Shown here: piece after piece, positions 50,574-58,231 of the stretch | Numbering within the stretch: the stretch's first letter is position 1 | Layout of the letters: each line of letters opens with the position of its first letter | DNA from: Labyrinthula sp. Ha | Lineage: Eukaryota; Sar; Bigyra; Labyrinthulida; Labyrinthulaceae | DNA length: 64,000 bases | Assembly (NCBI GenBank): GCA_015227615.1 | Contig: JAALGZ010000037.1 | Location: 124,001 to 188,000 of the forward strand | Direction of reading: 5' to 3' | Notes under the pieces: generated by a model | What the model saw: only the letters and a program-made list of their open reading frames with translations | Database searches by the model: none | What the model was told of the DNA's origin: nothing | Program-made: the position numbers and the translations under genes

Positions 50574-51317
50574 CTATACGACTTGCGCAAACTTTACTTG
50601 TTCAATATCATCTGCCATAATTGCTTCAGGAATAGTTGTTGCACTAGTCAAAACTTGTGGTGACTGAATATTCAAAAAATATGTTCTCAGTAAATCTACC
50701 AATTCACCAATTTGATTCTGAGCATTATTTAAATTGTTCTTCATAGCAAGAAAACCACATCCACCTGTAAAGAGTATAAATATAAGCATAGGAACAATAA
50801 AGAAAAAAGAAATTCTTGAAGCTAGCACTATGCCAATAATAAAAAAAGGCAAGAACATTAACACAGGCACGTACTTCGCAAACTTTCCTGTAGAGATTGT
50901 TTCATTTGCCTCTGTTTTATACACTGTAAAATTTTGGTTTAAAGAATACTTTTCTATTGAGATTGAAGTATCTGATCTAGATATTTGTTGTCCGTTTGAA
51001 GTTTCTGAAATAGTCAACGTTAATTTTTTGTTGATTTCATCGACTCCGTTAATCTGATACTTTAAAGTACGTGATTCATCTCTAACATCTCCATGATGTT
51101 GTATCACATGGTGACAGGTGTACACAGCTCCAGGTTGCCCATTGTTTCCAATGATTCTTGTTGTCTGACCCTTGCTTGAACAAAAAACTGCAACTAACTT
51201 ATCGAAATCCTTCACTCCAGCCCATACTGTAGAAACATCCTTTTGTATTAAAAAGCGAAGAGCATGGACACCATTCTCAGTTTTTCCAAACTCATAAGTT
51301 TCAATAGTTCCCTGCAT
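50574..51317 (-). CDS. SRPBCC/Bet v1-like protein with two membrane segments, copy 2
   Basis: The 247-residue product is the inverted, recent duplicate of 27015-27758. By eye the coding sequences differ at about 12 nucleotides, nine of them changing an amino acid (I17V, T33A, L45F, Y70H, L78V, A82S, G114R, A131T, L220P, positions approximate). The frame is intact, with the same tryptophan-containing first helix, GAVYTCH strand and membrane hairpin. A 3.2 kb MULE lies 27 nt beyond the start-codon side of the 5' flank and separates this copy from the upstream sequence of copy 1, including its TTGCCCAAAA motif. Expression may therefore be altered; the mutation pattern suggests weak constraint. 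Confidence 0.7.
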   Translation of the reverse strand: MQGTIETYEFGKTENGVHALRFLIQKDVSTVWAGVKDFDKLVAVFCSSKGQTTRIIGNNGQPGAVYTCHHVIQHHGDVRDESRTLKYQINGVDEINKKLTLTISETSNGQQISRSDTSISIEKYSLNQNFTVYKTEANETISTGKFAKYVPVLMFLPFFIIGIVLASRISFFFIVPMLIFILFTGGCGFLAMKNNLNNAQNQIGELVDLLRTYFLNIQSPQVLTSATTIPEAIMADDIEQVKFAQVV

Positions 51318-51343
51318 TCTTATTTTTTAATATTCTTTTGCAG

Positions 51344-51352
51344 TTCATCTTG
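51344..51352. repeat. Candidate 9-bp target-site duplication, left
   Basis: TTCATCTTG directly precedes the element; TTTATCTTG at 54593-54601 directly follows it (8 of 9 identical). The equivalent unoccupied site in copy 1 reads TTTATCTTC (reverse complement of 26976-26984). Nine bases is the usual length for Mutator-like elements. Confidence 0.5.
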
Positions 51353-51358
51353 GGGAAC

Positions 51359-51419
51359 GGTTTTTTTTGAATCCGGAGTCAGATACTCGTCGCGATCTCA
51401 TTGGTCAGATCGATTTCCC
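51359..51419 (+). repeat. MULE left terminal inverted repeat
   Basis: Matches the right end over about 50 nt with small gaps: T run, CGGAGTCAGATACTC (right: CGGAGTCAAATACTC), then TCATTGGTCAG (right: TCATTGGCCGA). A diverged solo copy is at 57745-57791. Confidence 0.75.
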
Positions 51420-51452
51420 AAAAATTTTTTTCATCATACTTCGTCTGAGTAA

Positions 51453-51656
51453 AGGAGGCGCAGAATGGCGATTTCCCATAGACGAAATTTGCAGTGCGCA
51501 GAATGGACATTTCCCGTACTTGGACCAAATTTGCAGTGCGAAGAATCGCGATTTTTTCATACTCGGATGAAATTCGCATTGGGCAGAATGGCCATTTCCC
51601 GTACTTGGACCAAATTTGCAGTGCGCAGAATCGCGATTTTTTCATACTTAGTATGG
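51453..51656 (+). repeat. Subterminal tandem repeats of the MULE, unit 42-43 bp
   Basis: Units begin with AAATTTGCAGTGCGCAGAAT or a variant at 51485, 51527, 51570 and 51612 (spacing 42, 43, 42), preceded by a partial unit from about 51453. Two unit types alternate: one continuing CATTTCCCGTACTTGGACC, the other CGCGATTTTTTCATACT. Such arrays often bind transposase or carry promoter signals. Confidence 0.85.
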
Positions 51657-51722
51657 GATTCACAAATTCTGCGCATCGATTATTCAGACGAAGAGAAAAT
51701 TTAAAGAGGGCAGACAAAAATA

Positions 51723-51732
51723 TTTTGGGCAA
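51723..51732 (+). promoter_or_regulatory. TTTTGGGCAA motif 29 nt before the transposase start
   Basis: Exact match to the 10-mer found upstream of host genes at 26936, 56748 and 61934. The element may carry a host-like core promoter. Confidence 0.4.
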
Positions 51733-51761
51733 ATTTCAAGACAAAATTACGAACAAAAACT

Positions 51762-53857
51762 ATGCAAAAAAACGGAACCAAAGGGACAAACTTCCAACCA
51801 GAGGTTCTAGACCCTGAACAACAAAGCCAATCAGAACTAGTAGGAAAATGGACTGCAGCAACGTATTCTACTTCAGAAGAAATACTGGAAGTGATCAGTA
51901 GACTTTCCAGTGGTCGCTTTAAGTGGAAAATTCGTGCTTCTCACTACTTTGACGAGGCAATCAGCTTAGTTAAGTGGGGTTGGAACTGCAAAAGACTTAA
52001 GAGATGCAAAATTAAGTGTAGTTCAGACAAAAATTGCTCTTTTGACGTTAACATTAAGCTTAATCTTGAAACTTCTAAGTACATTTTCGTCGCAATTAAC
52101 GAAAATCACTGCAATCATGAGGTAAAAGCACTAGGAAAAATAAAAAAATATGCACAACAGCTTACAAGTGAAGAATTAAAAATGATTAAACACCTAGGAG
52201 TTGCCGACAGTGGAATTGCAGCGGCAGATGTCGCTCTACATCGCAATTTTCCAGGCACATTGTTTGACAAAGTATTAGTAAAAAGAATTATGAAAAAAGC
52301 TAAAGAAGGCGTTGACGCTAGCGAAGATAATAATATTAAAAACTTAATTACGTGTGGGAAAAGATGCTTAGAACGTGGAGGAAAATTTGATCTAACTTGG
52401 GATTATCCTAAGGAAGGCAAAGCTATTCTAAACGGACTCAGCTTTCAAGAAGACCTACAAAATAAATTAAAAAAAGTATACGGGGATAGTATCCAAGTGG
52501 ATACTACCCATGGAATGAGCAGATATCGATTGGTGGCAATGTTCCCTTGCGGGATCGATTGCTTCCGTAAAACAATAAATTTCGGATGCTCAATGATGGA
52601 AAGTGAGGCCAGTAAGGATGTTGTGAAAGGGCTGAAACTTCTGGGTCTTCAGGATGCGATGGTCATCATGACCGATGGGAGTCGAGCACTGGAAGCAGCT
52701 GTTGAGGAACTAGGGGCATCTCACGTTCTTTGCAGGAAACATTTTCTTTCAACCTTGAACTCAGCAACATCTGGCCTAAAAGGGATGAAAAAAATAAAAT
52801 TTACAAGCAACTTGGGCGATGTTCTCACTGGAATCTTTTCAGAAGGAAAAGAACTTGATCAGCTTATTGAAAACATGTTGATTGAATATCCTGATGAAGC
52901 ACAGCAAGTTGCCCTAAAAAAAATTAAGGAAAAAAAAACAAAGTGTGTTGGGAAATTACGAGAAAACTTCCAACATTCTCTCACAGCGCTACTCAGAGGG
53001 TTGAATCATTTCACTCAGCAATTAAAGGGCATGGTTCTTTGAAGAGTACACTTAAAACTTGGACCTTAGATGAAGTTGTTACTTACCACGAGAATAATGT
53101 GGATAAGTACATGGAGAAAACTTTGAAAAAGATTAAGGATCTGATTCGGGAGGATAAAGATTTTTCAAAGGAAGTTGATGAAATGTTCACAAAAGAGTTG
53201 AAGTTGATGGGAGCGTGTTGGATTGTTGAAGAGTTGAGTTCAAGAAAGTTCATCGTCAGTGATTCAAACATGAGAGTAAAGATGAAATATGTGCTGGAGG
53301 TTGTTGAAAGGGAAGGGGTAAAACTTCAGTCATGCACTTGTGAAACTTGGACAAATCAACGTTTTCCATGTCGCCACTATGCCCGGTATTGTGATCGTAA
53401 AAGGATCCAATACATGGACATAGATCATCTTCCAGTGAGATGGAGGTACCAAGAGCATCCTCTGTTCAAGCGGGCACTAAGGGAGATGGGGCGAGAAGTC
53501 AATGGCCCACGTGGGTGTATTGAGTTCAAGGCGAAAGTTCCATCTGTGAACGCAGCTTGCATCCCAAGAAAGCCGGAAGCTAAATATACCAAGCTCCTCA
53601 CTGCATGCAAAGCGCTCTGTGAAGAGGCGAAAAGCAGCAATGAGAGCTGGAAAAAAAGCTACGCTGCAGTCTTGAAGATGACCGCTGCGCTCAGGGAGAG
53701 CCCAAATGGAGACTTCTGCGATTTGGATGAAGTTTCTGAAGAAAGTGGGATTATGTTTGAGTCACCAAGGAAGAGGGTCAAAAGAAGGAAGGGCAATGGA
53801 GAAAACGTCGCTTTACCTCTGGACTTCTCACAAATAACTTTTATCGCAGATCAGTAA
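51762..53857 (+). pseudogene. MULE transposase, split by a -1 frame change (frames 51762-53042 and 52928-53857)
   Basis: Cut-and-paste transposase. The first frame (426 codons) has a WRKY/GCM1- or FLYWCH-like zinc cluster (C86, C92, H116, H119), the first catalytic aspartate in VDTTHG (D247), the second in IMTDGS (D305), and the MULE C-x2-H (CRKH, 324-327). The third acid lies in the other frame, in ATQRVESFHSAIKG, followed by a SWIM finger, C-x-C-x9-C-x-H (CTCETWTNQRFPCRH), and a basic tail. The downstream frame is -1 relative to the first and opens at 52928. The crossover window contains an A9 run (52930-52938) that includes A_AAA_AAA in the correct phase. Either a one-base loss has broken the gene or a programmed -1 shift or 44-nt intron restores it. 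Host introns here are shorter and T-rich. Confidence 0.85.
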
Positions 53858-53879
53858 GAAAAGTTTTAATTGTTGAGGG

Positions 53880-54420
53880 TTTCCTTTCCTTGAATTTTTC
53901 TTTTTGAATATTAATCCTTGAACCCAAACTCCCTCCTTCTTTTTAAATATAAATCTTGAACCTTGAACATAAATCCTTAAACCAAAACCCCCCTCCCTTT
54001 TTTTTTTGAAATATAAATCCCTGAACCCTGTCCCTTTTTTTTTAATCTTGAACATTTTGTTTTTAAATGTAAATTCTTGAACTTGTTTTCCTTTTAAATA
54101 TAAAATCTTGAACATTTTGTTTTTAAATATAAATTCTTGAACTTGTTTTCTTGAAATATAAATGTTAAACCCCCTCCCTTTTGCTTTGAATAATCCTGAT
54201 CCATGAGTATTGGCTGAAGTTAAAAATGAGTTTTGACCCCTCTGAGCAGCTATGTATCAACAAAACGATGTACCTTTGTCCTTTACTAACTCGCTTCCTG
54301 CACTCCGTTTTGTTGAATATATGTACCTCTTGTAAAATCTTAAAAAATCCTGTTCAATCTTGTAAAAGCTTGTTCAATCTTGCATAATCTTGTTCAATCT
54401 TGCAAAATATGGTGTTTTCT
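53880..54420. repeat. Degenerate AT-rich tandem repeats near the MULE right end
   Basis: Repeating pieces such as AAATATAAATCTTGAAC and CTTGAACATTTTGTTTTTAA recur with a period of roughly 30-60 bp from about 53900 to 54170. They are followed by CTTGTTCAATCTTG-type repeats at about 54350-54410. No open frame; probably transposon tail sequence. Confidence 0.75.
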
Positions 54421-54537
54421 GGGTCCTAGCTTTGTCCTGTCATGTCTTTTATTATGGAGCTGTCATGATTTCAAATTTTTTATCTTGATTTTGTTGGTTT
54501 GTTTTTTTCAAAAACAAATTTTGAGCAATTGAAAATT

Positions 54538-54585
54538 CGGCCAATGAAAATTTGGAGTATTTGACTCCGAAGTAAAAAAAAAACC
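54538..54585 (-). repeat. MULE right terminal inverted repeat
   Basis: Reverse complement of this stretch begins GG, a T run, then CGGAGTCAAATACTC and TCATTGGCC, pairing with 51359-51410. TTTATCTTG at 54593-54601 is the candidate right target duplication. Confidence 0.75.
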
Positions 54586-54713
54586 TATTTGGTTTATCTT
54601 GTTTGATTTTGCAATTGTTTTAAATCACCGTGGTGCATTACCATGGAACAAAACCTCTCAATGCCACGTCATTAAGCGACCAAAACAAACTCAAAATAGG
54701 AAATAAAAGAAAT

Positions 54714-55793
54714 ATGAAATTAGCCGTATTTGGTTTCGGCAATGTCGGTAGAGTATTATCCAAGTATGCAATAGCTTCAGGAGCAGAACTGACAGCAATT
54801 GCAGACTCTTCAGGTGTTCTTCTTCCTAAATCATCCTCTTCTTTCACCACAAAAGAACTCGATGAGTTCTCCACCCTAAAATCCACGAACTCCTCATTGA
54901 AAGAAATTTCCCAAAAATTTCCTGAAACAATCTGGCTCGATATCGAATCGTATATCGCTGACCTGAAATCTCCCGAAACGAACGAAATGGTGTTGGCCGA
55001 TTGTTCTGCCTACGGTAATGCAACCACTTACCTCCTACCTGCCCAGGAGAAAAACATACCGATAGCACTTGCGAACAAAAAACCATTATCATCCGAATAT
55101 TCGCACTTTAACCAACTCAACTCCAATCCGAGCTTGATTCGAATGGAATCGACTTGTGGAGCAGGACTTCCAACTATCTCTACGCTTCAAAGACTTCTTC
55201 AGTCTCAAGATAAAATCGCTGAGCTTTCTGGATCTTTAAGTGGAAGTCTTAATTACTTAATGTCTTCATTGGAATCAGGTGGAAAGTTTTCAGAAACCGT
55301 GTTTTCTGCAAAAGAACAAGGATTTCTTGAACCAGATCCCAGGGATGATCTTTCAGGTTTAGATGTAGCTCGAAAAGCTGTGATCCTTGCGAGAATCTTA
55401 GGTAGTCAAGTAACTTTGGATGATCTAACTGTGGAAAGTCTTTATCCCGATGATATGGCAGATTTATCAGTAGATGAATTTATGCAAAAATTGCCAAAAC
55501 TTGATGGAGTTATAAAAGATAAAGTAGAGCAAGCAAGAGGAAGAAATAAAGTACTAAGATACTTGGCTAAGGTTGAAAATGTGGATGGAGAAATAAAGGT
55601 GACTGTAGGATTAGAGGAAGTAGATAAAGATAGTGTTTTAGGAAGACTGAAAGGAACAAACAACTGTTTAGTATATACTACCGAGAGTTATCCAAAGGGA
55701 TCTGAACTAGTGATTATGGGACCAGGTGCTGGTCTTGAGGTTACTGCACAAGGAGTTTTAGCAGATGCTTGGGAACTTGTTAAGTCTAGATAG
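54714..55793 (+). CDS. Homoserine dehydrogenase, monofunctional
   Basis: NAD(P)H-dependent reduction of aspartate semialdehyde to homoserine, a branch-point step towards threonine, methionine and isoleucine. The upstream in-frame codon at 54630 is GTG, so the ATG at 54714 is chosen; the product is then 359 residues, the usual length for fungal-type monofunctional enzymes. The Rossmann motif GFGNVG is at 7-12. ANKKPLS carries the conserved lysine region, GSLSGSLNYLMSSLE the substrate loop, and EPDPRDDLSGLDVARK the catalytic Asp/Lys segment. The C-terminal IMGPGAG completes the nucleotide domain. There is no aspartokinase fusion and no ACT domain, so threonine feedback through ACT is not expected. 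It is intronless. The MULE ends about 120 bp upstream. Confidence 0.93.
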   Translation: MKLAVFGFGNVGRVLSKYAIASGAELTAIADSSGVLLPKSSSSFTTKELDEFSTLKSTNSSLKEISQKFPETIWLDIESYIADLKSPETNEMVLADCSAYGNATTYLLPAQEKNIPIALANKKPLSSEYSHFNQLNSNPSLIRMESTCGAGLPTISTLQRLLQSQDKIAELSGSLSGSLNYLMSSLESGGKFSETVFSAKEQGFLEPDPRDDLSGLDVARKAVILARILGSQVTLDDLTVESLYPDDMADLSVDEFMQKLPKLDGVIKDKVEQARGRNKVLRYLAKVENVDGEIKVTVGLEEVDKDSVLGRLKGTNNCLVYTTESYPKGSELVIMGPGAGLEVTAQGVLADAWELVKSR

Positions 55794-56063
55794 ATAGTTT
55801 ATTTCACAAACAAGATAGAAATAAAAGTAAATTTTGATTAAGTTTTCTTGCTTACAATTATCTTCAACGGCTAAGACTTTATCCTGCTTGATTCATAAAC
55901 GGCTAGTTCTTTGCGAGTAAATTATGAATACGTTAAAAGGTGCTTATAAACGGTTAGGCTCTGTAACTTTATTGGTTAATTTTGTTAACAAATTTAGTAA
56001 ACGGTTCGTAGAGTGGTGAAAACCTACTATGAATCAGTTAGCCATTAGAGAGATAGTACAAGT
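55794..56063. repeat. Regularly spaced AAACGG motifs between convergent genes
   Basis: (C/A)AACGG occurs at 55865, 55897, 55948 and 55999; the last two intervals are each 51 bp. The contexts are ATAAACGGCTAG, ATAAACGGTTAG and GTAAACGGTTCG. The rest of each 51-bp unit is poorly conserved. It may be a decayed tandem repeat or a cluster of Myb-type (AACGG) sites. Confidence 0.5.
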
Positions 56064-56681
56064 TTATTTAAAATTCAAAGGTTTTGAAGCAGCAACTCGT
56101 CCAAATAGAGGTTCACTCTTTTCAACCATAGTTTCAAAAAGATGTACAATTTCTTTCTTTGGTGTTTTTGGTAGGGGGATAATCTTCGGGCCAAGTTTGT
56201 TGCTGACAGCAGTCAAATCACTCACTGTATCTCTAATGAATGCTAAAAAGTTTCCTAAAACTTCAAAGTTTCTTCTTGGAAGTTCATCTAATACAGGACC
56301 AAGAATTCCACCACATTCTTCTTCAGAGGCCAAAATTCTGCTCTTGTTTTCTTTGAATAAGCCAAGTAATTGAGCTCCATGTTCTTGAGTTATAATCGAA
56401 GGGGAACAACTAGTTAGAATGGTTATTATTCCAGAAGCCCAAAGAACAGGTTCTCTGTCATCATCTTCATAAAGGTATTTGATCTGAGTGAGAGTTAGTC
56501 GGTCTTCATTTGCTTTCTCTTCGTACAATGCTTTAAGAGCTCTCTCTACATCAGAATTTGATTCACTGCTTATTCGGAGGAAAATATCTGCTCTTACATC
56601 TTCTTGTCGGAAAAAGTCCAGAAGAATAGGAACGAGTGGGAGAATTGATGTACACACTGATTTTGATCCCTTTCTTGACAT
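56064..56681 (-). CDS. Divergent RhoGAP-domain protein
   Basis: The 205-residue, single-domain, intronless product matches RhoGAP in order: VPILLDFFRQEDVRADIFLRISSES (about 17-41) for the helix leading to the G-I-F-R-x-S-G arginine-finger loop; LWASGIITILTSCSPSIIT for the second helix pair; then LPRRNFEVLGNFLAFIRDTV...NKLGPKIIP for the LP-x-N-x-x-x-L...NK-GP core. The finger arginine seems shifted by one (F-L-R-I-S instead of F-R-I-S) and the following glycine is serine, so catalytic activity is uncertain. It may act on Rho-type GTPases, which would link it to the PAK in this window, but they are 45 kb apart and that link is only inference. It is convergent with homoserine dehydrogenase. Confidence 0.6.
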   Translation of the reverse strand: MSRKGSKSVCTSILPLVPILLDFFRQEDVRADIFLRISSESNSDVERALKALYEEKANEDRLTLTQIKYLYEDDDREPVLWASGIITILTSCSPSIITQEHGAQLLGLFKENKSRILASEEECGGILGPVLDELPRRNFEVLGNFLAFIRDTVSDLTAVSNKLGPKIIPLPKTPKKEIVHLFETMVEKSEPLFGRVAASKPLNFK

Positions 56682-56747
56682 TTTTGATGCCGTATGTTTT
56701 TAAAAATCACACTCTGTCCTAAACGGGCATTTCTGACATAAATAAAA

Positions 56748-56757
56748 TTTTGGGCAA
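56748..56757. promoter_or_regulatory. TTTTGGGCAA motif 66 nt before the RhoGAP start
   Basis: Plus-strand TTTTGGGCAA; the gene is on the minus strand. A second copy, TTGCCCAAAA, is at 56885-56894. Confidence 0.4.
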
Positions 56758-57744
56758 ATTTTGAGTTTGTCAAAATAATACAAATAGATTTAATTTTCTT
56801 ATATAGTTGGAATAGATTATCAATGAATACATTTTCTTGACTCTAGAGACAAATATTCCTAATTCTCATTAACCCAAAATTTAATTGCCCAAAATAATAT
56901 TCGAGAAAAAATAAACTAACAATGTTGAAAATACAAATTACAAATAATGACAGGTACAACACAAAAGGTATCGAAAGACCCAGTTATGAACCAGATAATT
57001 TCAATTTGAGTATTAGAAACGTGACTGAACGAGAGTTATGACTTCGAACGAGATGAAACAGATCTTTTAAAAACGTATCAACCTAACTTCACAGATAACG
57101 TCAAAATCGCAGCGCTGGTATAGTGGGAAGAAGGATAGCTTATACAGAAAGAGTTCAAGAAAATGAAGTAAATTCGAGGGAACGACAGAAAAACCTAACA
57201 GAATGTTTATTAAATGAACAACACAAATTTTCAAAAGAGGTGAACATTACATGAAGAAAAACGGCAAGAACAATTCAAGGATTAGGAAAACCCAAACAGA
57301 AGAGGCTAGAATTAGGACTCAGGTTAAAGTTTTTCGTGTAGAGCTGAAGTATTTAATGTTGGGTAAAAAAAAAATAATAGTTTGAATTGATTTCAGCACA
57401 CATCAACATCTTCCAAATTTCAGCAGTCAAAATTAATGATCTAGAAACTCTAATTACGTTACGTCAAAGATGTGTTTATTAACTTCTGCACATATTCTAA
57501 CGTTTCTGTGTTCGTGCTATGAGAAAAGATTTAAATTCATCTTCATCAAAGCCCGAGTTAATAGTGCCATTTTAAAGACGCTAGGGTAATACAATTGCAA
57601 AATTTAATATTTTTAAACTAATACTGTTTCCTGGGTACCTTCTAGTGCACGTCACTTTGTTTCCAGCCCCCTCTATTTCCTTCAAGCATGGGAAATCATG
57701 ATTTTGCGCAGCGCTAATTCAAACGAAGTGTGATAAAAAAATTA

Positions 57745-57791
57745 CAGAAATTTCTCTGACCAAACACTTCGCGAGGAATATCTGACTCTGG
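57745..57791 (-). mobile_element. Solo terminal repeat related to the MULE
   Basis: Read on the minus strand, this 47-nt stretch aligns without gaps to 51373-51419 at 35 of 47 positions, including GAGTCAGATA, TCGCGA and TTGGTCAGA. No transposase is nearby. It is a MITE end or deleted relative of the MULE. The partner end was not found. Confidence 0.55.
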
Positions 57792-57931
57792 AGTCAAAGA
57801 GCCACCACACTGTTATCGAACAGTCATGTACTCAAAGCTGTGACGAAGTAACTAATAAGGCTATTGGGCGTTTAAACTCAAGTGAATCCGGTAGTTAGAA
57901 TGTCCTTGCAAAATCTAAAGCTCAAATGAAG

Positions 57932-58231
57932 CTATACAAAAGCACAAGGAGAACTTCTTCTTGCTATGAAGGTCCTGTCTTTCATGGACTTATACTCTCC
58001 CAAGCCAGAAATTCGTATTAAGTTCATCCTTGTTTTCTTTTTTGACTTCCAGTCAACGTTGTCCTTTTCTTCTTGATTTATCTCAGTGATTTTCACACGG
58101 ACATGTCCTAATTTCCTGGAATAGCTAGATATCACTTGTGCTCTCTCAAGTAACAGTAATATGTTGTTAAACGACCGATTGGGAGTGCGCACTTTGAATA
58201 AACGTAGTTGTTGTCTCAACTGGATTGTCAT
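57932..58231 (-). CDS. Small protein, possibly mitochondrial ribosomal protein S8-like
   Basis: Using the ATG at 58231 (the frame also extends upstream from a non-ATG codon) gives 99 residues, very basic. The order PNRSFNNILLLLERAQVISSYS, then VRVKITEI, then RMNLIRISGLGEYKSM loosely matches uS8 (a helix ending in G-F-I-x-x-x, a V-x-L strand, then L-x-R-I-S-x-P-G). The conserved uS8 C-terminus (S-T-x-x-G-x-M-x-x-x-E-A...GGE) is missing, so this is either a partial gene with an unseen exon or a chance frame. The assignment is weak. Confidence 0.3.
   Translation of the reverse strand: MTIQLRQQLRLFKVRTPNRSFNNILLLLERAQVISSYSRKLGHVRVKITEINQEEKDNVDWKSKKKTRMNLIRISGLGEYKSMKDRTFIARRSSPCAFV

Larger units (their letters stand above)
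50186..51352 (-). repeat. Segmental duplication, copy 2 (inverted relative to 26976-28160)
   Basis: Contains the second copy of the SRPBCC-like gene and its 3' flank. Homology to copy 1 begins at the GGAACTCGATACAGG boundary and runs to the 5' flank, where it is interrupted at 51344-51352 by the MULE. The flank is slightly shortened here (about 4 nt missing between GCAG and TTCATCTTG relative to copy 1). Confidence 0.85.
51353..54592 (+). mobile_element. Mutator-like transposon (MULE), about 3.2 kb
   Basis: Bounded by imperfect terminal inverted repeats: left from 51359 (GG, a T run, then CGGAGTCAGATACTC and TCATTGGTCAG) and right ending at 54585 (read in reverse: GG, a T run, CGGAGTCAAATACTC, TCATTGGCCG). 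A candidate 9-bp target duplication flanks it. Inside, in order, are subterminal tandem repeats (51453-51656), the transposase (51762-53857, split between two frames) and a degenerate AT-rich tandem-repeat tail (53880-54420). The transposase region is visibly less AT-rich than host genes, consistent with horizontal or independent evolution. It sits in the 5' flank of the duplicated gene and about 120 bp before homoserine dehydrogenase. Confidence 0.85.
56682..57931. other. Intergenic region with two TTTTGGGCAA motifs and a solo MULE end
   Basis: No gene is supported between the RhoGAP start and the small frame at 57932. It contains motif copies at 56748-56757 and 56885-56894 and the MULE-end relic at 57745-57791. 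Confidence 0.5.

Noticed and set aside
54630-54713. N-terminal extension of homoserine dehydrogenase (28 codons)
   Set aside because: It would start at GTG. The ATG at 54714 directly precedes the Rossmann motif and gives the normal family length.
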